A DNA stretch of 64,000 nucleotides from Candidatus Hydrogenedentota bacterium (GTDB taxonomy: Bacteria; Hydrogenedentota; Hydrogenedentia; Hydrogenedentales; JAGMZX01). Numbering within the stretch: the first letter of the stretch is position 1; each line of letters begins with the position of its first letter. The position numbers and the translations under genes were made by a program. Of the stretch, positions 29,008 to 40,768 are shown piece by piece. A model generated the notes under the pieces. It did no database searches. It worked only from the letters and a program-made list of their open reading frames with translations, and was not told the origin of the DNA. The stretch covers positions 23,182-87,181 of the forward strand of contig JAKQEQ010000086.1 of assembly GCA_029556545.1 (NCBI GenBank), read 5' to 3'.

Positions 29008-29400
29008 TTACGCCCAGTCCTCGCACGTGACATCAGGTACTTCGTGGAAGTGCTTGTCGCGTGTGACCAAGACCAAGCCGTGCTGCAAGGAAAGCGTCGC
29101 GATCCAGAGATCATTCTCGGGAATTGGACAACCTTTCCGCTTGAGATTTGCGCGGATCAGACCATAGCAGCGCGCCGTATCGATGTCGCAAGGCAATATA
29201 TGAAAGGCCGCAACCAAGTTATCCAGCCGTCGCCGATTCTCTTCCCTCCTAAGCGAGTTCTCTACTCCGTAGTACAGTTCCCCTAACGCGGTACTTGAGA
29301 GGAATACGTGTTGAGCCGCGGACAAGCGTTCCAACACTACGGGGTCCTCGTCAAGCAGGGCAATCACGATATTCGTATCGAGTAGATATTCACCAGGCAT
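29008..29400 (-). CDS. PIN-domain RNase toxin, VapC-like
   Basis: 130 aa. The four acidic residues of the PIN active site are present: Asp8 (YLLDTNI), Glu41 (LGELYYG), Asp97 (NDLWIA) and Asp115 (VTRDKHF). These coordinate Mg/Mn for cleavage of RNA, often tRNA. The start overlaps the end of the upstream antitoxin gene by 11 nt, the classical antitoxin-first arrangement. The target is not predictable. The pair sits inside a run of acyl-CoA metabolism genes, compatible with acquisition as a unit. Confidence 0.88.
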   Translation of the reverse strand: MPGEYLLDTNIVIALLDEDPVVLERLSAAQHVFLSSTALGELYYGVENSLRREENRRRLDNLVAAFHILPCDIDTARCYGLIRANLKRKGCPIPENDLWIATLSLQHGLVLVTRDKHFHEVPDVTCEDWA

Positions 29401-29614
29401 CGTAATCGATTCGCTCGCAGTCTTCTTCGATCACGGCGCGCATGCGCTCGATATCGTCCTTCGGGATACAGCCCACGAATCGCAGCAAGTCCTTGCCCGG
29501 GCTCCCCTCGGGCTTCGGGACTTTTATCCGAATTGCGAACGCGAGAACGCGCTGCTGTTGGTCCTCGTTCAATTCGGACACCACCCGAAGAATCTCATCC
29601 GTCGTCTTCACCAT
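29390..29614 (-). CDS. antitoxin of the VapC-like toxin
   Basis: 74 aa from the ATG at 29614, which has GGAGG 4 nt upstream; the frame is open to 29665 but that extension lacks a ribosome site. The N-terminal half (KTTDEILRVVSELNEDQQQRVLAFAIRI) is helical. The C-terminal half (SPGKDLLRFVGCIPKDDIERMRAVIEEDCERIDYDAW) is the acidic toxin-wrapping tail seen in a common group of antitoxins preceding PIN genes. No AbrB or RHH DNA-binding motif is obvious, so autoregulation is uncertain. Confidence 0.78.
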   Translation of the reverse strand: MVKTTDEILRVVSELNEDQQQRVLAFAIRIKVPKPEGSPGKDLLRFVGCIPKDDIERMRAVIEEDCERIDYDAW

Positions 29615-29683
29615 GTTGCCTCCAGAGTCAACGGAATTATAGCACGGCTGGGAGTACACAAACATGGCCGCGTCAGGAGAGCG

Positions 29684-31348
29684 TCAGGTCTGGATCACGC
29701 CGGTGTGGAAGGGGGCGCGGGGCATGGGGCGCTTGACGAGGCCAAGTGCGGTGATGAGGACTTCGCGGGTCTTGTCGGGCGTGATGATGGCGTCGACCCA
29801 GCCGCGGGCGGCGGCGTATCGCACGTCCGTCTGTTCGTCATAGTCGCGGTATACCTGGGCGCGCAACGCTTCGAGTTCTTCTTTGTCCACTTCGTGGCCG
29901 TGCTTGCGCGCTTCCGCTTCGAGCACTTTCTGCCGGATCGAGAAGATGACCCCGCTGGCCTGGGCCGCGCCCATGACGGCGTACTTCGCGTTCGGCCACG
30001 CGAAGATGAACCGGGGATCGTACGCCTTGCCGCACAACGCGTAATTGCCCGCGCCGAAGCTGCCGCCGACCACGACGGTAATCTTCGGGACCGTGCTGTT
30101 GCTCATGGCGTTCACCAACTTCGCCCCGCTTCGGATGATCCCCGACTGCTCCGCCTGCTTGCCGACCATGAAGCCGACCACGTCCTGGAGGAAGACGAGC
30201 GGCAGGCCGGTTTGGTTGCAGTCGAGCACGAAACGCGCGGCCTTGTCCGCGCTGTCAGCGTAGATGACGCCGCCTATCTGCACGCCCTGTTGCGGGGCCT
30301 GACATTGCAGGCGCTGGTTCGCCACGATGCCTACGGCGTGGCCGCCGATGCGCGCGAAGGCCGTCACGAGCGTCTTGCCGTAATCGGCCTTGTATTCGGT
30401 CATCGAGTCGCGGTCGATGACGCACTCGATAAGCCGCCGCGCGTCGTAGGGCTTCTTTCCCTCGACCTCGACGAGGGCGTAGACCTCCTCTGGGTCGCGA
30501 TGCGGCGGGATATCGAACGTGTCGGCGTGCGGCCAGCCCCACTGCCGCTCGGGGAGCAGCGCGATGAGTTCGCGAATCCGTTCGAGACACGCGGGGTCGT
30601 CCGGCTCGCGAAAATCGACGGTGCCGCTGATTTCGGCGTGCATCTTCGCGCCGCCGAGTTCCTCGGGGTCCACGTCCTGGCCGATGGCCGCCTTCACGAG
30701 CGCCGGCCCGGCGAGGTAGAGCCCGCTGCCGTCCGTCATGAGCGTCTTGTCGCACAACACGGGAAGATACGCGCCGCCAGCGATGCAGTTGCCCATGATC
30801 GCCGCGTATTGCGGGATGCCCGCCGCCGAAAACACGGCGTTGTTGCGGAAGATGCGCCCGAAATCGTCCTCGTCCGGGAATATCTCGTCCTGCATCGGGA
30901 GATAGACGCCCGCCGAATCCACGAGATAGACGACGGGCAGCGCGTTCTCGAAAGCGATCCGCTGGGCGCGCAGCAGCTTCTTGCACGTCATGGGAAAAAA
31001 CGCGCCCGCCTTCACCGTGGCGTCGTTCGCGATGATCATGCAGGGTCGATGATGGATGAGCCCGATCCCCGCCACACAGCCCGCCGCGGGCGTCTCCCCC
31101 ACTTCGGGATACAGCCCAAATCCGGCCCACAGACCCAGTTCGAAGAAGAATTCGTCGTCGTCGAGCAGACGCGCAAGCCGCTCGCGCACGAACAGGCGGC
31201 CGAGCTTGTGCTGGCGTTCGAGTCCTTTCGCGCCGCCCCCCTGTTGCAGCGCCTGCTCCTGTTCGAGGACCGCCTCGGTCAGCGAGCGCAGATCGTGCCG
31301 TCGCGTCCGTGGCGCCTCGTTCGCACTCGCCATGCTTCGCACCGCCAT
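29684..31348 (-). CDS. acyl-CoA carboxylase, carboxyltransferase (beta) subunit, MccB/AtuC-like
   Basis: 554 aa. Transfers CO2 from carboxybiotin to an acyl-CoA. The two crotonase-like halves are visible: an N-terminal half with GIGLIHHRPCMIIANDATVKAG near residue 95, FENALPVVYLVDSAGVYLP and GNCIAGGAYLPVL, and a C-terminal half with QTGLPLVFLQDVVGFMVG, GGSFGAGNYALCGKAYDPRF and FAWPNAKYAVMGAAQASGV. The DSAGVYLP and QDVVGFMVG blocks resemble methylcrotonyl-/geranyl-CoA carboxylase rather than the propionyl-CoA type. The biotin carboxylase subunit is not in the window. The start lies 2 nt after the stop of the acyl-CoA dehydrogenase gene, so both share one mRNA. Confidence 0.88.
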   Translation of the reverse strand: MAVRSMASANEAPRTRRHDLRSLTEAVLEQEQALQQGGGAKGLERQHKLGRLFVRERLARLLDDDEFFFELGLWAGFGLYPEVGETPAAGCVAGIGLIHHRPCMIIANDATVKAGAFFPMTCKKLLRAQRIAFENALPVVYLVDSAGVYLPMQDEIFPDEDDFGRIFRNNAVFSAAGIPQYAAIMGNCIAGGAYLPVLCDKTLMTDGSGLYLAGPALVKAAIGQDVDPEELGGAKMHAEISGTVDFREPDDPACLERIRELIALLPERQWGWPHADTFDIPPHRDPEEVYALVEVEGKKPYDARRLIECVIDRDSMTEYKADYGKTLVTAFARIGGHAVGIVANQRLQCQAPQQGVQIGGVIYADSADKAARFVLDCNQTGLPLVFLQDVVGFMVGKQAEQSGIIRSGAKLVNAMSNSTVPKITVVVGGSFGAGNYALCGKAYDPRFIFAWPNAKYAVMGAAQASGVIFSIRQKVLEAEARKHGHEVDKEELEALRAQVYRDYDEQTDVRYAAARGWVDAIITPDKTREVLITALGLVKRPMPRAPFHTGVIQT

Positions 31349-31350
31349 GC

Positions 31351-33102
31351 TCAGAACCCTGTAAGGCGCCGCGCCACGTCGCGAACGGCGTCGTCGTGGT
31401 TGCGCATCAGGCCGCCCAGCGCCCGGTCAATCGTATCGAGCGCGAGCGCGCAGTACAACTTGCCCACGGCGAGGTCCGCCGTCTCGCGTCCGTTATGCGC
31501 GAGTTCGCTGTCGAGACGCCCGAGCACGGCCGTCATGCCGTACAGGGCCATCGCCGCATCGGCGACGCGGTTCAACTCCATCTGCGCGTCGAGAATCGCC
31601 TCTTTGTAGTGAACGATCAGCCGCTGGACCGCAAGCCCGAACTTGCGGATACGGTCCCCGAGTTGCCGCGCTTCCTCTTGCAGTTCCGGCGCGCGCACGG
31701 GGACGGTCGGCGTCACGAGCAGCTTGCGCATGCTGTCCTTGCCCAGCCCGAAGACCTTGCCGAAGAACATACCCGGCCTCGTGAGGGTGTCCGCTACCTC
31801 CTTGAACTGCATGCCCACGTCACGCATACCCACGAGCCCGATGAATACGCGCAGCACGTCGTTCGAGCCTTCGCCTATCGGATTCAGGCGCGCGTCGCGC
31901 ATCATGCGCTCGAACGGTTCGTCCGTGAAGAATGACCGGCCTCCGAAGAGTTGCATGGTGTCGTAGAGGATGTCCCACTGCTGCTCGCTCGCGAAGACCT
32001 TGAGCATCGCCGTTTCAAGCATGTAATCCTCTTCGCCGCGGTCGACCAGTCCGGCCGTAAGCTGGGTCATGGCTTCCATCGCGTAGGCGTAGGCGGTCAT
32101 GCGCGCAATCTTGTCCTTCACCAGGTCGAAATTGGCGATGGGCTGCTTGAACTGCACGCGATTCCGCACGTGCTCGATGGCGCGCTCGACGCAGTACTTG
32201 GCCGCGCCCGTACAGGTCGCGCCGAAAGTCGTGCGCCCGAAGTCAAGCACGTGGAGCGCGACGTGAAGGCCGCGCCCGAGTTCGCCCAGAATGTTCGCCG
32301 CTGGCACTTCCATGTCCTTGAACGCCAGCTTCGCCGTGCGCGTGCCGCGCATGCCCACTTTTTCGAGGGCGGGCACGGTCACCTTGAATCCCGGCATGTC
32401 CGGCGTGACGAGGAAGGCGGTGATCCTGTCCTCGCCGTCGACCTCCGTGCGCGCCATGACCGTGAGCACGTCGGCAATGGCTCCATTCGTGATCCATTGC
32501 TTCGTGCCGTTGATGACCCAGACGTTCCGGGCAGCGTCGAACACGGCGCGGGTCTGCACGTTCGCGGCGTCGGACCCGGCGTGCATTTCGGTGAGCGCGA
32601 ACGCGGCGATGGCCTCGCCGCGCGCCAGCCTCGGGAGCCACGTGTTCTTCTGATCCTCCGAGCCGTAGAGCAGCAGCGCCTTCATGCCGATGCTCTGTTG
32701 CACGTTGACGAAGAGGGCGGTCGACCCGCAGCGCCGCGCCACCTGCTCGACCGCCTTGCAGTACTGGATTTGCGAGAAGCCCTGGCCGCCGTACTGGGGA
32801 TCGATGGTGCAACTGAGCAGCCCGATGTCGAATAGGCCCTTGATCACCTCGCCCGGGATGTCCGCGTTTCGGTCGATGGCGTCCGGGTCGAGGTGTGCGT
32901 CCATGAACGCGTTGAGCCGATCGTTGAACTCCGCAATCACGCGGGCCTCTTCCGGGCCGGGCTGCGGGAAGGGGAACACGCGGGCCGCGTCGAACAGGCC
33001 GGCGTACAGGCCCTTGGCGAAACTCGGCAGGCGCGCCCCCGAAAAGAGCAGTTCCTCGGCGAGTCTGATTTGTTCTTCCTTGACGGCCTGGTCTACCGGC
33101 AT
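31351..33102 (-). CDS. long acyl-CoA dehydrogenase (VLCAD/ACAD9-like, with C-terminal extension)
   Basis: 583 aa from the ATG at 33102 (GGAGG 7 nt upstream); the open frame continues to 33525 but over a macro-gene region, so it is not used. The core has AAFALTEMHAGSDAANVQTRA near residue 165 and KQWITNGAIADVLTV. The catalytic Glu is in NPIGEGSNDVLRVFIGL near residue 425. A further 150 helical residues follow, as in the membrane-associated VLCAD/ACAD9 group. It is the first gene of the operon with the carboxylase beta subunit. Chain length cannot be told from the sequence. Confidence 0.88.
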   Translation of the reverse strand: MPVDQAVKEEQIRLAEELLFSGARLPSFAKGLYAGLFDAARVFPFPQPGPEEARVIAEFNDRLNAFMDAHLDPDAIDRNADIPGEVIKGLFDIGLLSCTIDPQYGGQGFSQIQYCKAVEQVARRCGSTALFVNVQQSIGMKALLLYGSEDQKNTWLPRLARGEAIAAFALTEMHAGSDAANVQTRAVFDAARNVWVINGTKQWITNGAIADVLTVMARTEVDGEDRITAFLVTPDMPGFKVTVPALEKVGMRGTRTAKLAFKDMEVPAANILGELGRGLHVALHVLDFGRTTFGATCTGAAKYCVERAIEHVRNRVQFKQPIANFDLVKDKIARMTAYAYAMEAMTQLTAGLVDRGEEDYMLETAMLKVFASEQQWDILYDTMQLFGGRSFFTDEPFERMMRDARLNPIGEGSNDVLRVFIGLVGMRDVGMQFKEVADTLTRPGMFFGKVFGLGKDSMRKLLVTPTVPVRAPELQEEARQLGDRIRKFGLAVQRLIVHYKEAILDAQMELNRVADAAMALYGMTAVLGRLDSELAHNGRETADLAVGKLYCALALDTIDRALGGLMRNHDDAVRDVARRLTGF

Positions 33103-33149
33103 GGCGTTTCCTCCCGGTGAATGCGGGTGTTGTTTAGTCACAAGCGAGG

Positions 33150-33155
33150 TATAAT
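33150..33155 (+). promoter_or_regulatory. -10 element upstream of the macro-domain gene
   Basis: A perfect TATAAT at 33150-33155 lies 95 nt upstream of the macro-domain ATG. No -35 at 16-18 nt spacing is better than GTGTTG/TGTTGT, so strength is uncertain. Confidence 0.4.
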
Positions 33156-33249
33156 GGAAACCCGCACGGTTGGCGGCGTTATTCCTGTCGCGGTGTGCGC
33201 GCGGGCGAAGAAGGGCGAGAACGAACATGAAGGCGAGAAGGAGCATGTC

Positions 33250-33780
33250 ATGCGGGTGACTCTGGGCGAGGCGGTTGTCGAGGTGGTGCAGGGCGACATC
33301 ACGAAGGAGGCGGTGGACGCGATCGTCAACGCGGCAAACTCGACGCTGCTGGGTGGCGGCGGGGTCGATGGCGCGATTCACCGCGCCGGAGGACCGGCTA
33401 TTCTCGAAGAATGCCGCAAACTGGGCGGGTGCGCCACGGGCGACGCCAAGATCACGACTGCCGGGCGCATGCCCGCGAAGTACGTGATACATACCGTCGG
33501 CCCGGTCTATCGCGACGGGCAACACAAGGAACCGGAGTTACTGGCAAGCTGCCACCGGCGCAGCCTCGAAGTCGCCCTCGAAAACGGGGTCAAGAGCGTA
33601 GCGTTTCCCGCGATCAGTTGCGGCGTGTATGGCTACCCCGTCCGCGAGGCGGCGCGCATCGCCGTGGACACGGTCAAGGCGTTCCTCGAAGCACGCGCGG
33701 GGATCGAGCTGGTCCGCTTTGTCACGTTCGGGCAGGATATCTTCAATGTGTTCAGCCAATCCCTCGCGCGTCACAAGTAA
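33250..33780 (+). CDS. macro-domain ADP-ribose / O-acetyl-ADP-ribose deacetylase, YmdB type
   Basis: 176 aa from the ATG at 33250 with an AAGGAG site 6 nt upstream. The macro fold shows the ADP-ribose-binding loops EVVQGDITKEAVDAIVNAANSTLLGGGGVDGAIHRAGG (residues 14-50) and KSVAFPAISCGVYGYPVREAA near residue 118, both with the residues used by MacroD/YmdB hydrolases. It removes O-acetyl-ADP-ribose or mono-ADP-ribose from proteins or nucleic acids. It is divergent from the acyl-CoA dehydrogenase operon and is followed by a sulfatase 70 nt downstream. No ADP-ribosyltransferase or sirtuin gene is adjacent, so its partner is unclear. Confidence 0.88.
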   Translation: MRVTLGEAVVEVVQGDITKEAVDAIVNAANSTLLGGGGVDGAIHRAGGPAILEECRKLGGCATGDAKITTAGRMPAKYVIHTVGPVYRDGQHKEPELLASCHRRSLEVALENGVKSVAFPAISCGVYGYPVREAARIAVDTVKAFLEARAGIELVRFVTFGQDIFNVFSQSLARHK

Positions 33781-33850
33781 GGGTGCTTGACGCGCCGATT
33801 CGTGTAGTATGCGGGAAGGCCGAGGACGCCCAACAAGGGGAGGACGCAAG

Positions 33851-35278
33851 ATGAAACGTCGAACATTTCTTGCCGCCGCGGCGGCGGGGGCGTGGAGCGC
33901 GACACACGCCGGACAAGTGGAACAGGTGCCGTCCCGGAGACGCCGCCCGAACCTGGTGTTCGTATTCGCGGACCAGTGGCGGGCCCAAGCCACCGGCTAC
34001 GCGGGAGACCCGAACGTACGGTCGCCCCGCGTGGACGCGCTCGCCGCGGAGAGCGTCAACTTCGTAAACGCGGTGTCGGGGTGCCCGGTCTGTTCGCCGT
34101 ACCGGGCGAGTCTGATGACGGGGCGCTACCCCCTGACGCATGGGGTGTTCCTAAACGACGTGTGCCTGAACAACGAGGCGGTCTCGTTCGCGCAGGCGCT
34201 GAACGAGGCGGGCTACCGGACAGCGTACATCGGCAAGTGGCACCTGGACGGGCATGGCCGCTCGAATTTCATCCCACCCGAACGGCGGCAGGGGTTCCGC
34301 TTCTGGCGCGCGCAGGAATGCACGCACGACTACAATAAGTCGGCGTACTTCGCGCAGACGGACGCGCCGTTCATGTGGGACGGCTACGACGCCATCGCGC
34401 AGACGCGGGAAGCGCAGCGCTATCTCCGGGAGGATGTGGAGGAACGGCCCTTCGCCCTGTTCCTGTCCTGGGGCCCGCCGCACAATCCCTACGAGACCGC
34501 GCCGGAGGAGTACCGCGCGTTGTACGACCCGGAGCGCTTGGAATTGCGCCCCAACGTGCCCGAAGCGGCGCAAGCAGCGGCCCGGCGCGACCTCGCCGGG
34601 TATTACGCCCATTGCACGGCCCTCGACGCCTGTGTCGGGAATTTGCTCGATACCTTGCGCGATCTCGGCTTGGACGACAACACCGTGTTCGTGTTCACCT
34701 CGGACCACGGCGACATGCTCGGATCACAGGGAGAACAGCGCAAGCAGCGGCCTTGGGACGAGTCCATTCGCGTGCCGTTGCTCGTGCGATATCCGGCGCG
34801 TCTCGGGCGCGCGGGACGGGTTATCGAACATCCGATCAGCACACCGGACCTCATGCCGACGCTGCTCGCACTATGCGGCGTCGATCCGCCGGCCACAGTC
34901 GAGGGGCGGGATTTCTCCGGGCATCTCAACGGCGGGCCGCCGCCGGACACGGCCGGGGCGCTCATCGCGTGTTACTCCCCGTTTGGCGAATGGACGCGCG
35001 AAAAGGGCGGGCGCGAGTATCGCGGACTACGCACGGCGCGCCACACTTACGTGCGCAGCCTTGACGGACCGTGGCTGTTTTTCGACAACGCGCGCGACCC
35101 GTATCAGCAGCGCAACCTGTGCGGTGTTCCCGAGCACGAGGCACTCCGGCAAGAACTCGATGCCGCGCTCAGCCGCGTCCTCGAGGAGCGCGGCGATGCC
35201 TTCCTCCCCGGCGATGACTACGTCGCGCGGTGGAGCTATCGGGTCGACGCATCGGGCACCGTGCCATACGCGCCGTAG
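33851..35278 (+). CDS. secreted sulfatase (family S1), second
   Basis: 475 aa from the ATG at 33851 (GGGAGGA site). The signal MKRRTFLAAAAAGAWSATHAG is Tat-like (RRTF). Metal and FGly site: NLVFVFADQWRAQATGY near residue 34 and CPVCSPYRASLMTGRYPL with Cys81 as the formylglycine precursor in C-S-P-Y-R. GKWHLDGHG and TSDHGDMLGSQG follow. It differs from the sulfatase at 3.6-5.1 kb in both the FGly motif and overall sequence, so the two are not recent duplicates. Neither sits beside glycan genes, so the substrate is open. The gene converges on gyrA with only 28 nt between stops. Confidence 0.87.
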   Translation: MKRRTFLAAAAAGAWSATHAGQVEQVPSRRRRPNLVFVFADQWRAQATGYAGDPNVRSPRVDALAAESVNFVNAVSGCPVCSPYRASLMTGRYPLTHGVFLNDVCLNNEAVSFAQALNEAGYRTAYIGKWHLDGHGRSNFIPPERRQGFRFWRAQECTHDYNKSAYFAQTDAPFMWDGYDAIAQTREAQRYLREDVEERPFALFLSWGPPHNPYETAPEEYRALYDPERLELRPNVPEAAQAAARRDLAGYYAHCTALDACVGNLLDTLRDLGLDDNTVFVFTSDHGDMLGSQGEQRKQRPWDESIRVPLLVRYPARLGRAGRVIEHPISTPDLMPTLLALCGVDPPATVEGRDFSGHLNGGPPPDTAGALIACYSPFGEWTREKGGREYRGLRTARHTYVRSLDGPWLFFDNARDPYQQRNLCGVPEHEALRQELDAALSRVLEERGDAFLPGDDYVARWSYRVDASGTVPYAP

Positions 35279-35306
35279 CGCGCGGCCGGGTCCGTGAACG
35301 GCGCTC

Positions 35307-37853
35307 TCACTCCTCCTCGTCGCCGGCGGCCTCCTCGGGCACGCCGTCTTCCGAATCGATCGAGGTAGGGGCAATAGGATCGGCCATCGTCGGCGCGGCT
35401 TCGGTGACGGCTTCTTCCTGTTCCTCGGCGACGGCGCGGGCCACGGCGCTGACTTTCGCGCCTTCGTCAAGGCGCATGATCCGCACTCCCTGGGTGTTGC
35501 GGCCAATCGTGCGGATGTCGCGCACGGGCGTTCGGATGACGACGCCGTCCGTGGCGACGATCACAATGTCGTCTTCGTCATCGACGGTGAGCATCTCGAC
35601 CACGTGGCCGTTGCGCTCGGTGGTCTTCATGTTGATGATGCCTTGGCCGCCGCGGTGCTGCATACGGTATTCGCCGATGGTCGTGCGCTTGCCGTAGCCG
35701 TTCTCGGAGATGCTGAGCACGGTGCGGTCGTCGTGGGCGAGCGACATGCCAATGACGTAGTCGTCTTCGCGGGCCAGTTTGATGCCGATGACGCCGCGGG
35801 TGTTGCGGCCCATGGCCCGCACGTCCTTCTCCGGGAAGCGAATCGCCATGCCCTCGTGCGTCGCTATGAGGATGTTGTCCTTGCCGGACGTGATCCGCAC
35901 GTCGATCAACTGGTCGTCGGCGTCGAGCAGGAGGGCGATGATGCCGATGGACCGCACGTTGCTGAAGAGTTTCAGCGCCGTCTTCTTCACGATGCCCTTG
36001 CGCGTGACCATGAAAATGTACTTGCCTTCCTCGGTCAGATCGCGCACGGCAAGATACGCCGTGACTTTTTCGTCGGCCGCGAGTTCAAGGAGGTTGACGA
36101 TGGCCCGCCCCCGCGCGGTGCGGCTCGCCTTCGGCAACTCATGCACCTTGCGCCAGTAGACCCGGCCCTTGTTCGTAAAGAACAGAATGTATTCGTGGGC
36201 GCTGGCGATGAAGAGGTCCTTGACGAAGTCCTCGTCCTTCGTCTCCATGCCCGTGACGCCGCGGCCGCCGCGCCGTTGCTTGCGGTAGGTGTCCACGGGC
36301 AGCCGCTTGATGTAGCCCTGATTTGACACGGTGACCACCATGTTTTCGTCGGCGATGAGGTCCTCGACCGAAAGGTATTCGGCCTCGCCTTCGATGATGG
36401 AGCGCCGCGGGTTCCCGTACTTCTTCTTGACCTCTTCGATTTCCTTGCGCACTTCGGCGAGAATCGTTGCGCGCCCGGAGAGAATATGGCGCAAGCGCTC
36501 GATCTCTTTGAGCAGTTCGCGATACTCCTTGAGCAATTCGTCCCGTTCGAGGCCGGTCAACTGGCGCAGGCGCATGGCGAGGATCGCGTTGGCCTGGACC
36601 TCGGTGAATTCGAAGCGTTGGATCAGCCGCGTGCGCGCCTCGTCCACGTCGGCCGATCCGCGGATAATCTGGATAACCTCGTCGATGAAGTCGATGGCCC
36701 TGAGCAGCCCCTCGAGGATGTGCGCCCGGTCCTCGGCCTTGCGCAGGAGGAAGCGCGTCCGCCGTTCGATGATTTCCGCGCGATGCTCGACGTAATGAAA
36801 GATGAGTTCGCGGAGGGATAGGACGCGCGGCGTGTTGTTGACCAACGCGAGCATGATGATGCTCTGGTTCGCCTGCAACTGCGTGTGCTTGAACAATTGA
36901 TTCAGGATGACCTGCGGCTCTTCGCCCTTGCGCAGCTCGATGACGAGGCGCATGCCGTCCTTGTCGGACTCGTCGCGCAAATCCGTGATCCCCTCGATGA
37001 CCTTGTTATGCACCAGGAGCGCGATCTTTTCGATGAGCGCCGTCTTGTTGACCTGGTACGGGATTTGCGTGACGACGAGGCTGTCCTTCCCGCTTTTCTG
37101 GTCCGATTCGGTCTCGACGCGCGCCCGGACGGTGCAGCGGCCCCGGCCCGTGCGGTACGCCTCGACGATGCCCTCGACGCCGCAGATGATGCCGCCGGTC
37201 GGGAAATCGGGCCCGCGCACGAAACGCATCAACGCATCGGAGGTCGCGTCGGGATTCTCGATGAAATACACGACGGCGTCGCACACCTCGGTAAGGTTGT
37301 GCGGCGGCAGGCTCGTCGCCATGCCGACGGCGATGCCATACGAGCCGTTGACCAGCAGGTTCGGGATCGCCGAAGGCAGCACTGTGGGCTCCTGCTGGCT
37401 ACCGTCGAAGTTGTCCTGCGTATTGACGGTTTCTTTGTCGATATCCGCCAGCATCTCGGCGGCAATGGGCGCCATGCGCGCCTCGGTGTACCGGTAGGCC
37501 GCGGGGTTGTCGCCGTCGATCGAGCCGAAGTTGCCTTGCCCGTCCACGAGCGGGTAGCGCATGTTCCAGTCCTGCGCCATGCGGACCAGCGCGTCGTACA
37601 CCGATTGGTCGCCGTGCGGGTGAAACTTGCCGAGCGCCTCGCCCACGATGGCCGCGCACTTGCGGTAGGGCCGGTTATGCTGCAGGCCGATCTGTTGCAT
37701 CACGTAGAGGATGCGCCGGTGCACCGGCTTCAGCCCGTCCCGCACGTCCGGCAGCGCGCGGCTGACGATTACGCTCATCGAGTAGTCCAGAAACGCCGTC
37801 TTCAGTTCCTGCTCGATGGCGACCGCTTTCACCCGATCCTGAGAAGTAGGCAT
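35307..37853 (-). CDS. gyrA: DNA gyrase subunit A
   Basis: 848 aa, full length. The active-site Tyr122 is in AAYRYTEARM, with the same numbering as E. coli. The helix at residues 79-87 reads HPHGDQSVYD, so the quinolone-contact position 83 is Gln instead of Ser while Asp87 is kept. The C-terminal domain shows six GyrA-type beta-pinwheel blades, with the GyrA-box QRRGGRG near residue 536. An acidic tail follows. It is transcribed after gyrB, with a 115-nt gap, and an AAGGA site before the ATG. Introduces negative supercoils with GyrB. Confidence 0.96.
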   Translation of the reverse strand: MPTSQDRVKAVAIEQELKTAFLDYSMSVIVSRALPDVRDGLKPVHRRILYVMQQIGLQHNRPYRKCAAIVGEALGKFHPHGDQSVYDALVRMAQDWNMRYPLVDGQGNFGSIDGDNPAAYRYTEARMAPIAAEMLADIDKETVNTQDNFDGSQQEPTVLPSAIPNLLVNGSYGIAVGMATSLPPHNLTEVCDAVVYFIENPDATSDALMRFVRGPDFPTGGIICGVEGIVEAYRTGRGRCTVRARVETESDQKSGKDSLVVTQIPYQVNKTALIEKIALLVHNKVIEGITDLRDESDKDGMRLVIELRKGEEPQVILNQLFKHTQLQANQSIIMLALVNNTPRVLSLRELIFHYVEHRAEIIERRTRFLLRKAEDRAHILEGLLRAIDFIDEVIQIIRGSADVDEARTRLIQRFEFTEVQANAILAMRLRQLTGLERDELLKEYRELLKEIERLRHILSGRATILAEVRKEIEEVKKKYGNPRRSIIEGEAEYLSVEDLIADENMVVTVSNQGYIKRLPVDTYRKQRRGGRGVTGMETKDEDFVKDLFIASAHEYILFFTNKGRVYWRKVHELPKASRTARGRAIVNLLELAADEKVTAYLAVRDLTEEGKYIFMVTRKGIVKKTALKLFSNVRSIGIIALLLDADDQLIDVRITSGKDNILIATHEGMAIRFPEKDVRAMGRNTRGVIGIKLAREDDYVIGMSLAHDDRTVLSISENGYGKRTTIGEYRMQHRGGQGIINMKTTERNGHVVEMLTVDDEDDIVIVATDGVVIRTPVRDIRTIGRNTQGVRIMRLDEGAKVSAVARAVAEEQEEAVTEAAPTMADPIAPTSIDSEDGVPEEAAGDEEE

Positions 37854-37968
37854 GTCAAAAACGTCCTTATCCGTGCTTTCCTGTCGGCAGCATTATCTTG
37901 ACGCGGTCATTGCAGAACCACCCGCCCTCCGCGTCCGTCCGCGCACGGCCCCGTAGACGCCGCGGTGT

Positions 37969-40458
<2,490 letters not shown>

Positions 40459-40460
40459 TT

Positions 40461-40489
40461 ATTATAGCAAAACGGGCAGGGGAAGACAA
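40461..40489 (-). promoter_or_regulatory. gyrB promoter
   Basis: On the minus strand, TTGTCT (40484-40489) and TATAAT (40461-40466) are spaced by exactly 17 nt. The perfect -10 lies 57 nt upstream of the gyrB ATG. Supercoiling-sensitive control of gyrase genes usually acts through the -10 region, but nothing beyond the hexamers can be read here. Confidence 0.7.
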
Positions 40490-40768
40490 GGGAAAACGCA
40501 AGATTTTGCGCTTTGTAAGTCGTTGCGCCACTTCATCTTGTGGATTTACGAGAAAAAGACCACTTTTTGACACGGGAATGACTGGGATTTTCCATCCAAT
40601 GAACACTCAATTTTCAGTATTTCTTCTCGAATACGGCTTGCGACTTTACGTAGTAATCCATTACGATAGACAGACTTACAGCGTCTATATCGCGACCGCA
40701 TATTTTCAGTAGATTCGCCGCCCGGCCGCCGTTGGAGGCCGCCTCGCGAAACGCCGCCGCGCGCGCGC
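40490..40768. other. AT-richer intergenic spacer, no gene seen
   Basis: Between the gyrB promoter and the end of the SDR gene the DNA is notably AT-richer than its surroundings. Frames such as 40380-40712 (plus) have no family look. I find no tRNA, no DnaA-box cluster (TTATCCACA) and no T-run hairpin. It may contain an untranslated tail or a small RNA, but nothing supports one. Confidence 0.5.

Noticed and set aside
28826-29026. 66-codon minus frame upstream of the HicB-like gene, considered as HicA
   Set aside because: No HicA double-stranded-RNA-binding-like pattern and no conserved His; not supported.
29558-31609. 683-codon plus-strand frame opposite the carboxylase gene
   Set aside because: His/Arg/Val-rich shadow of a well-defined carboxyltransferase gene.
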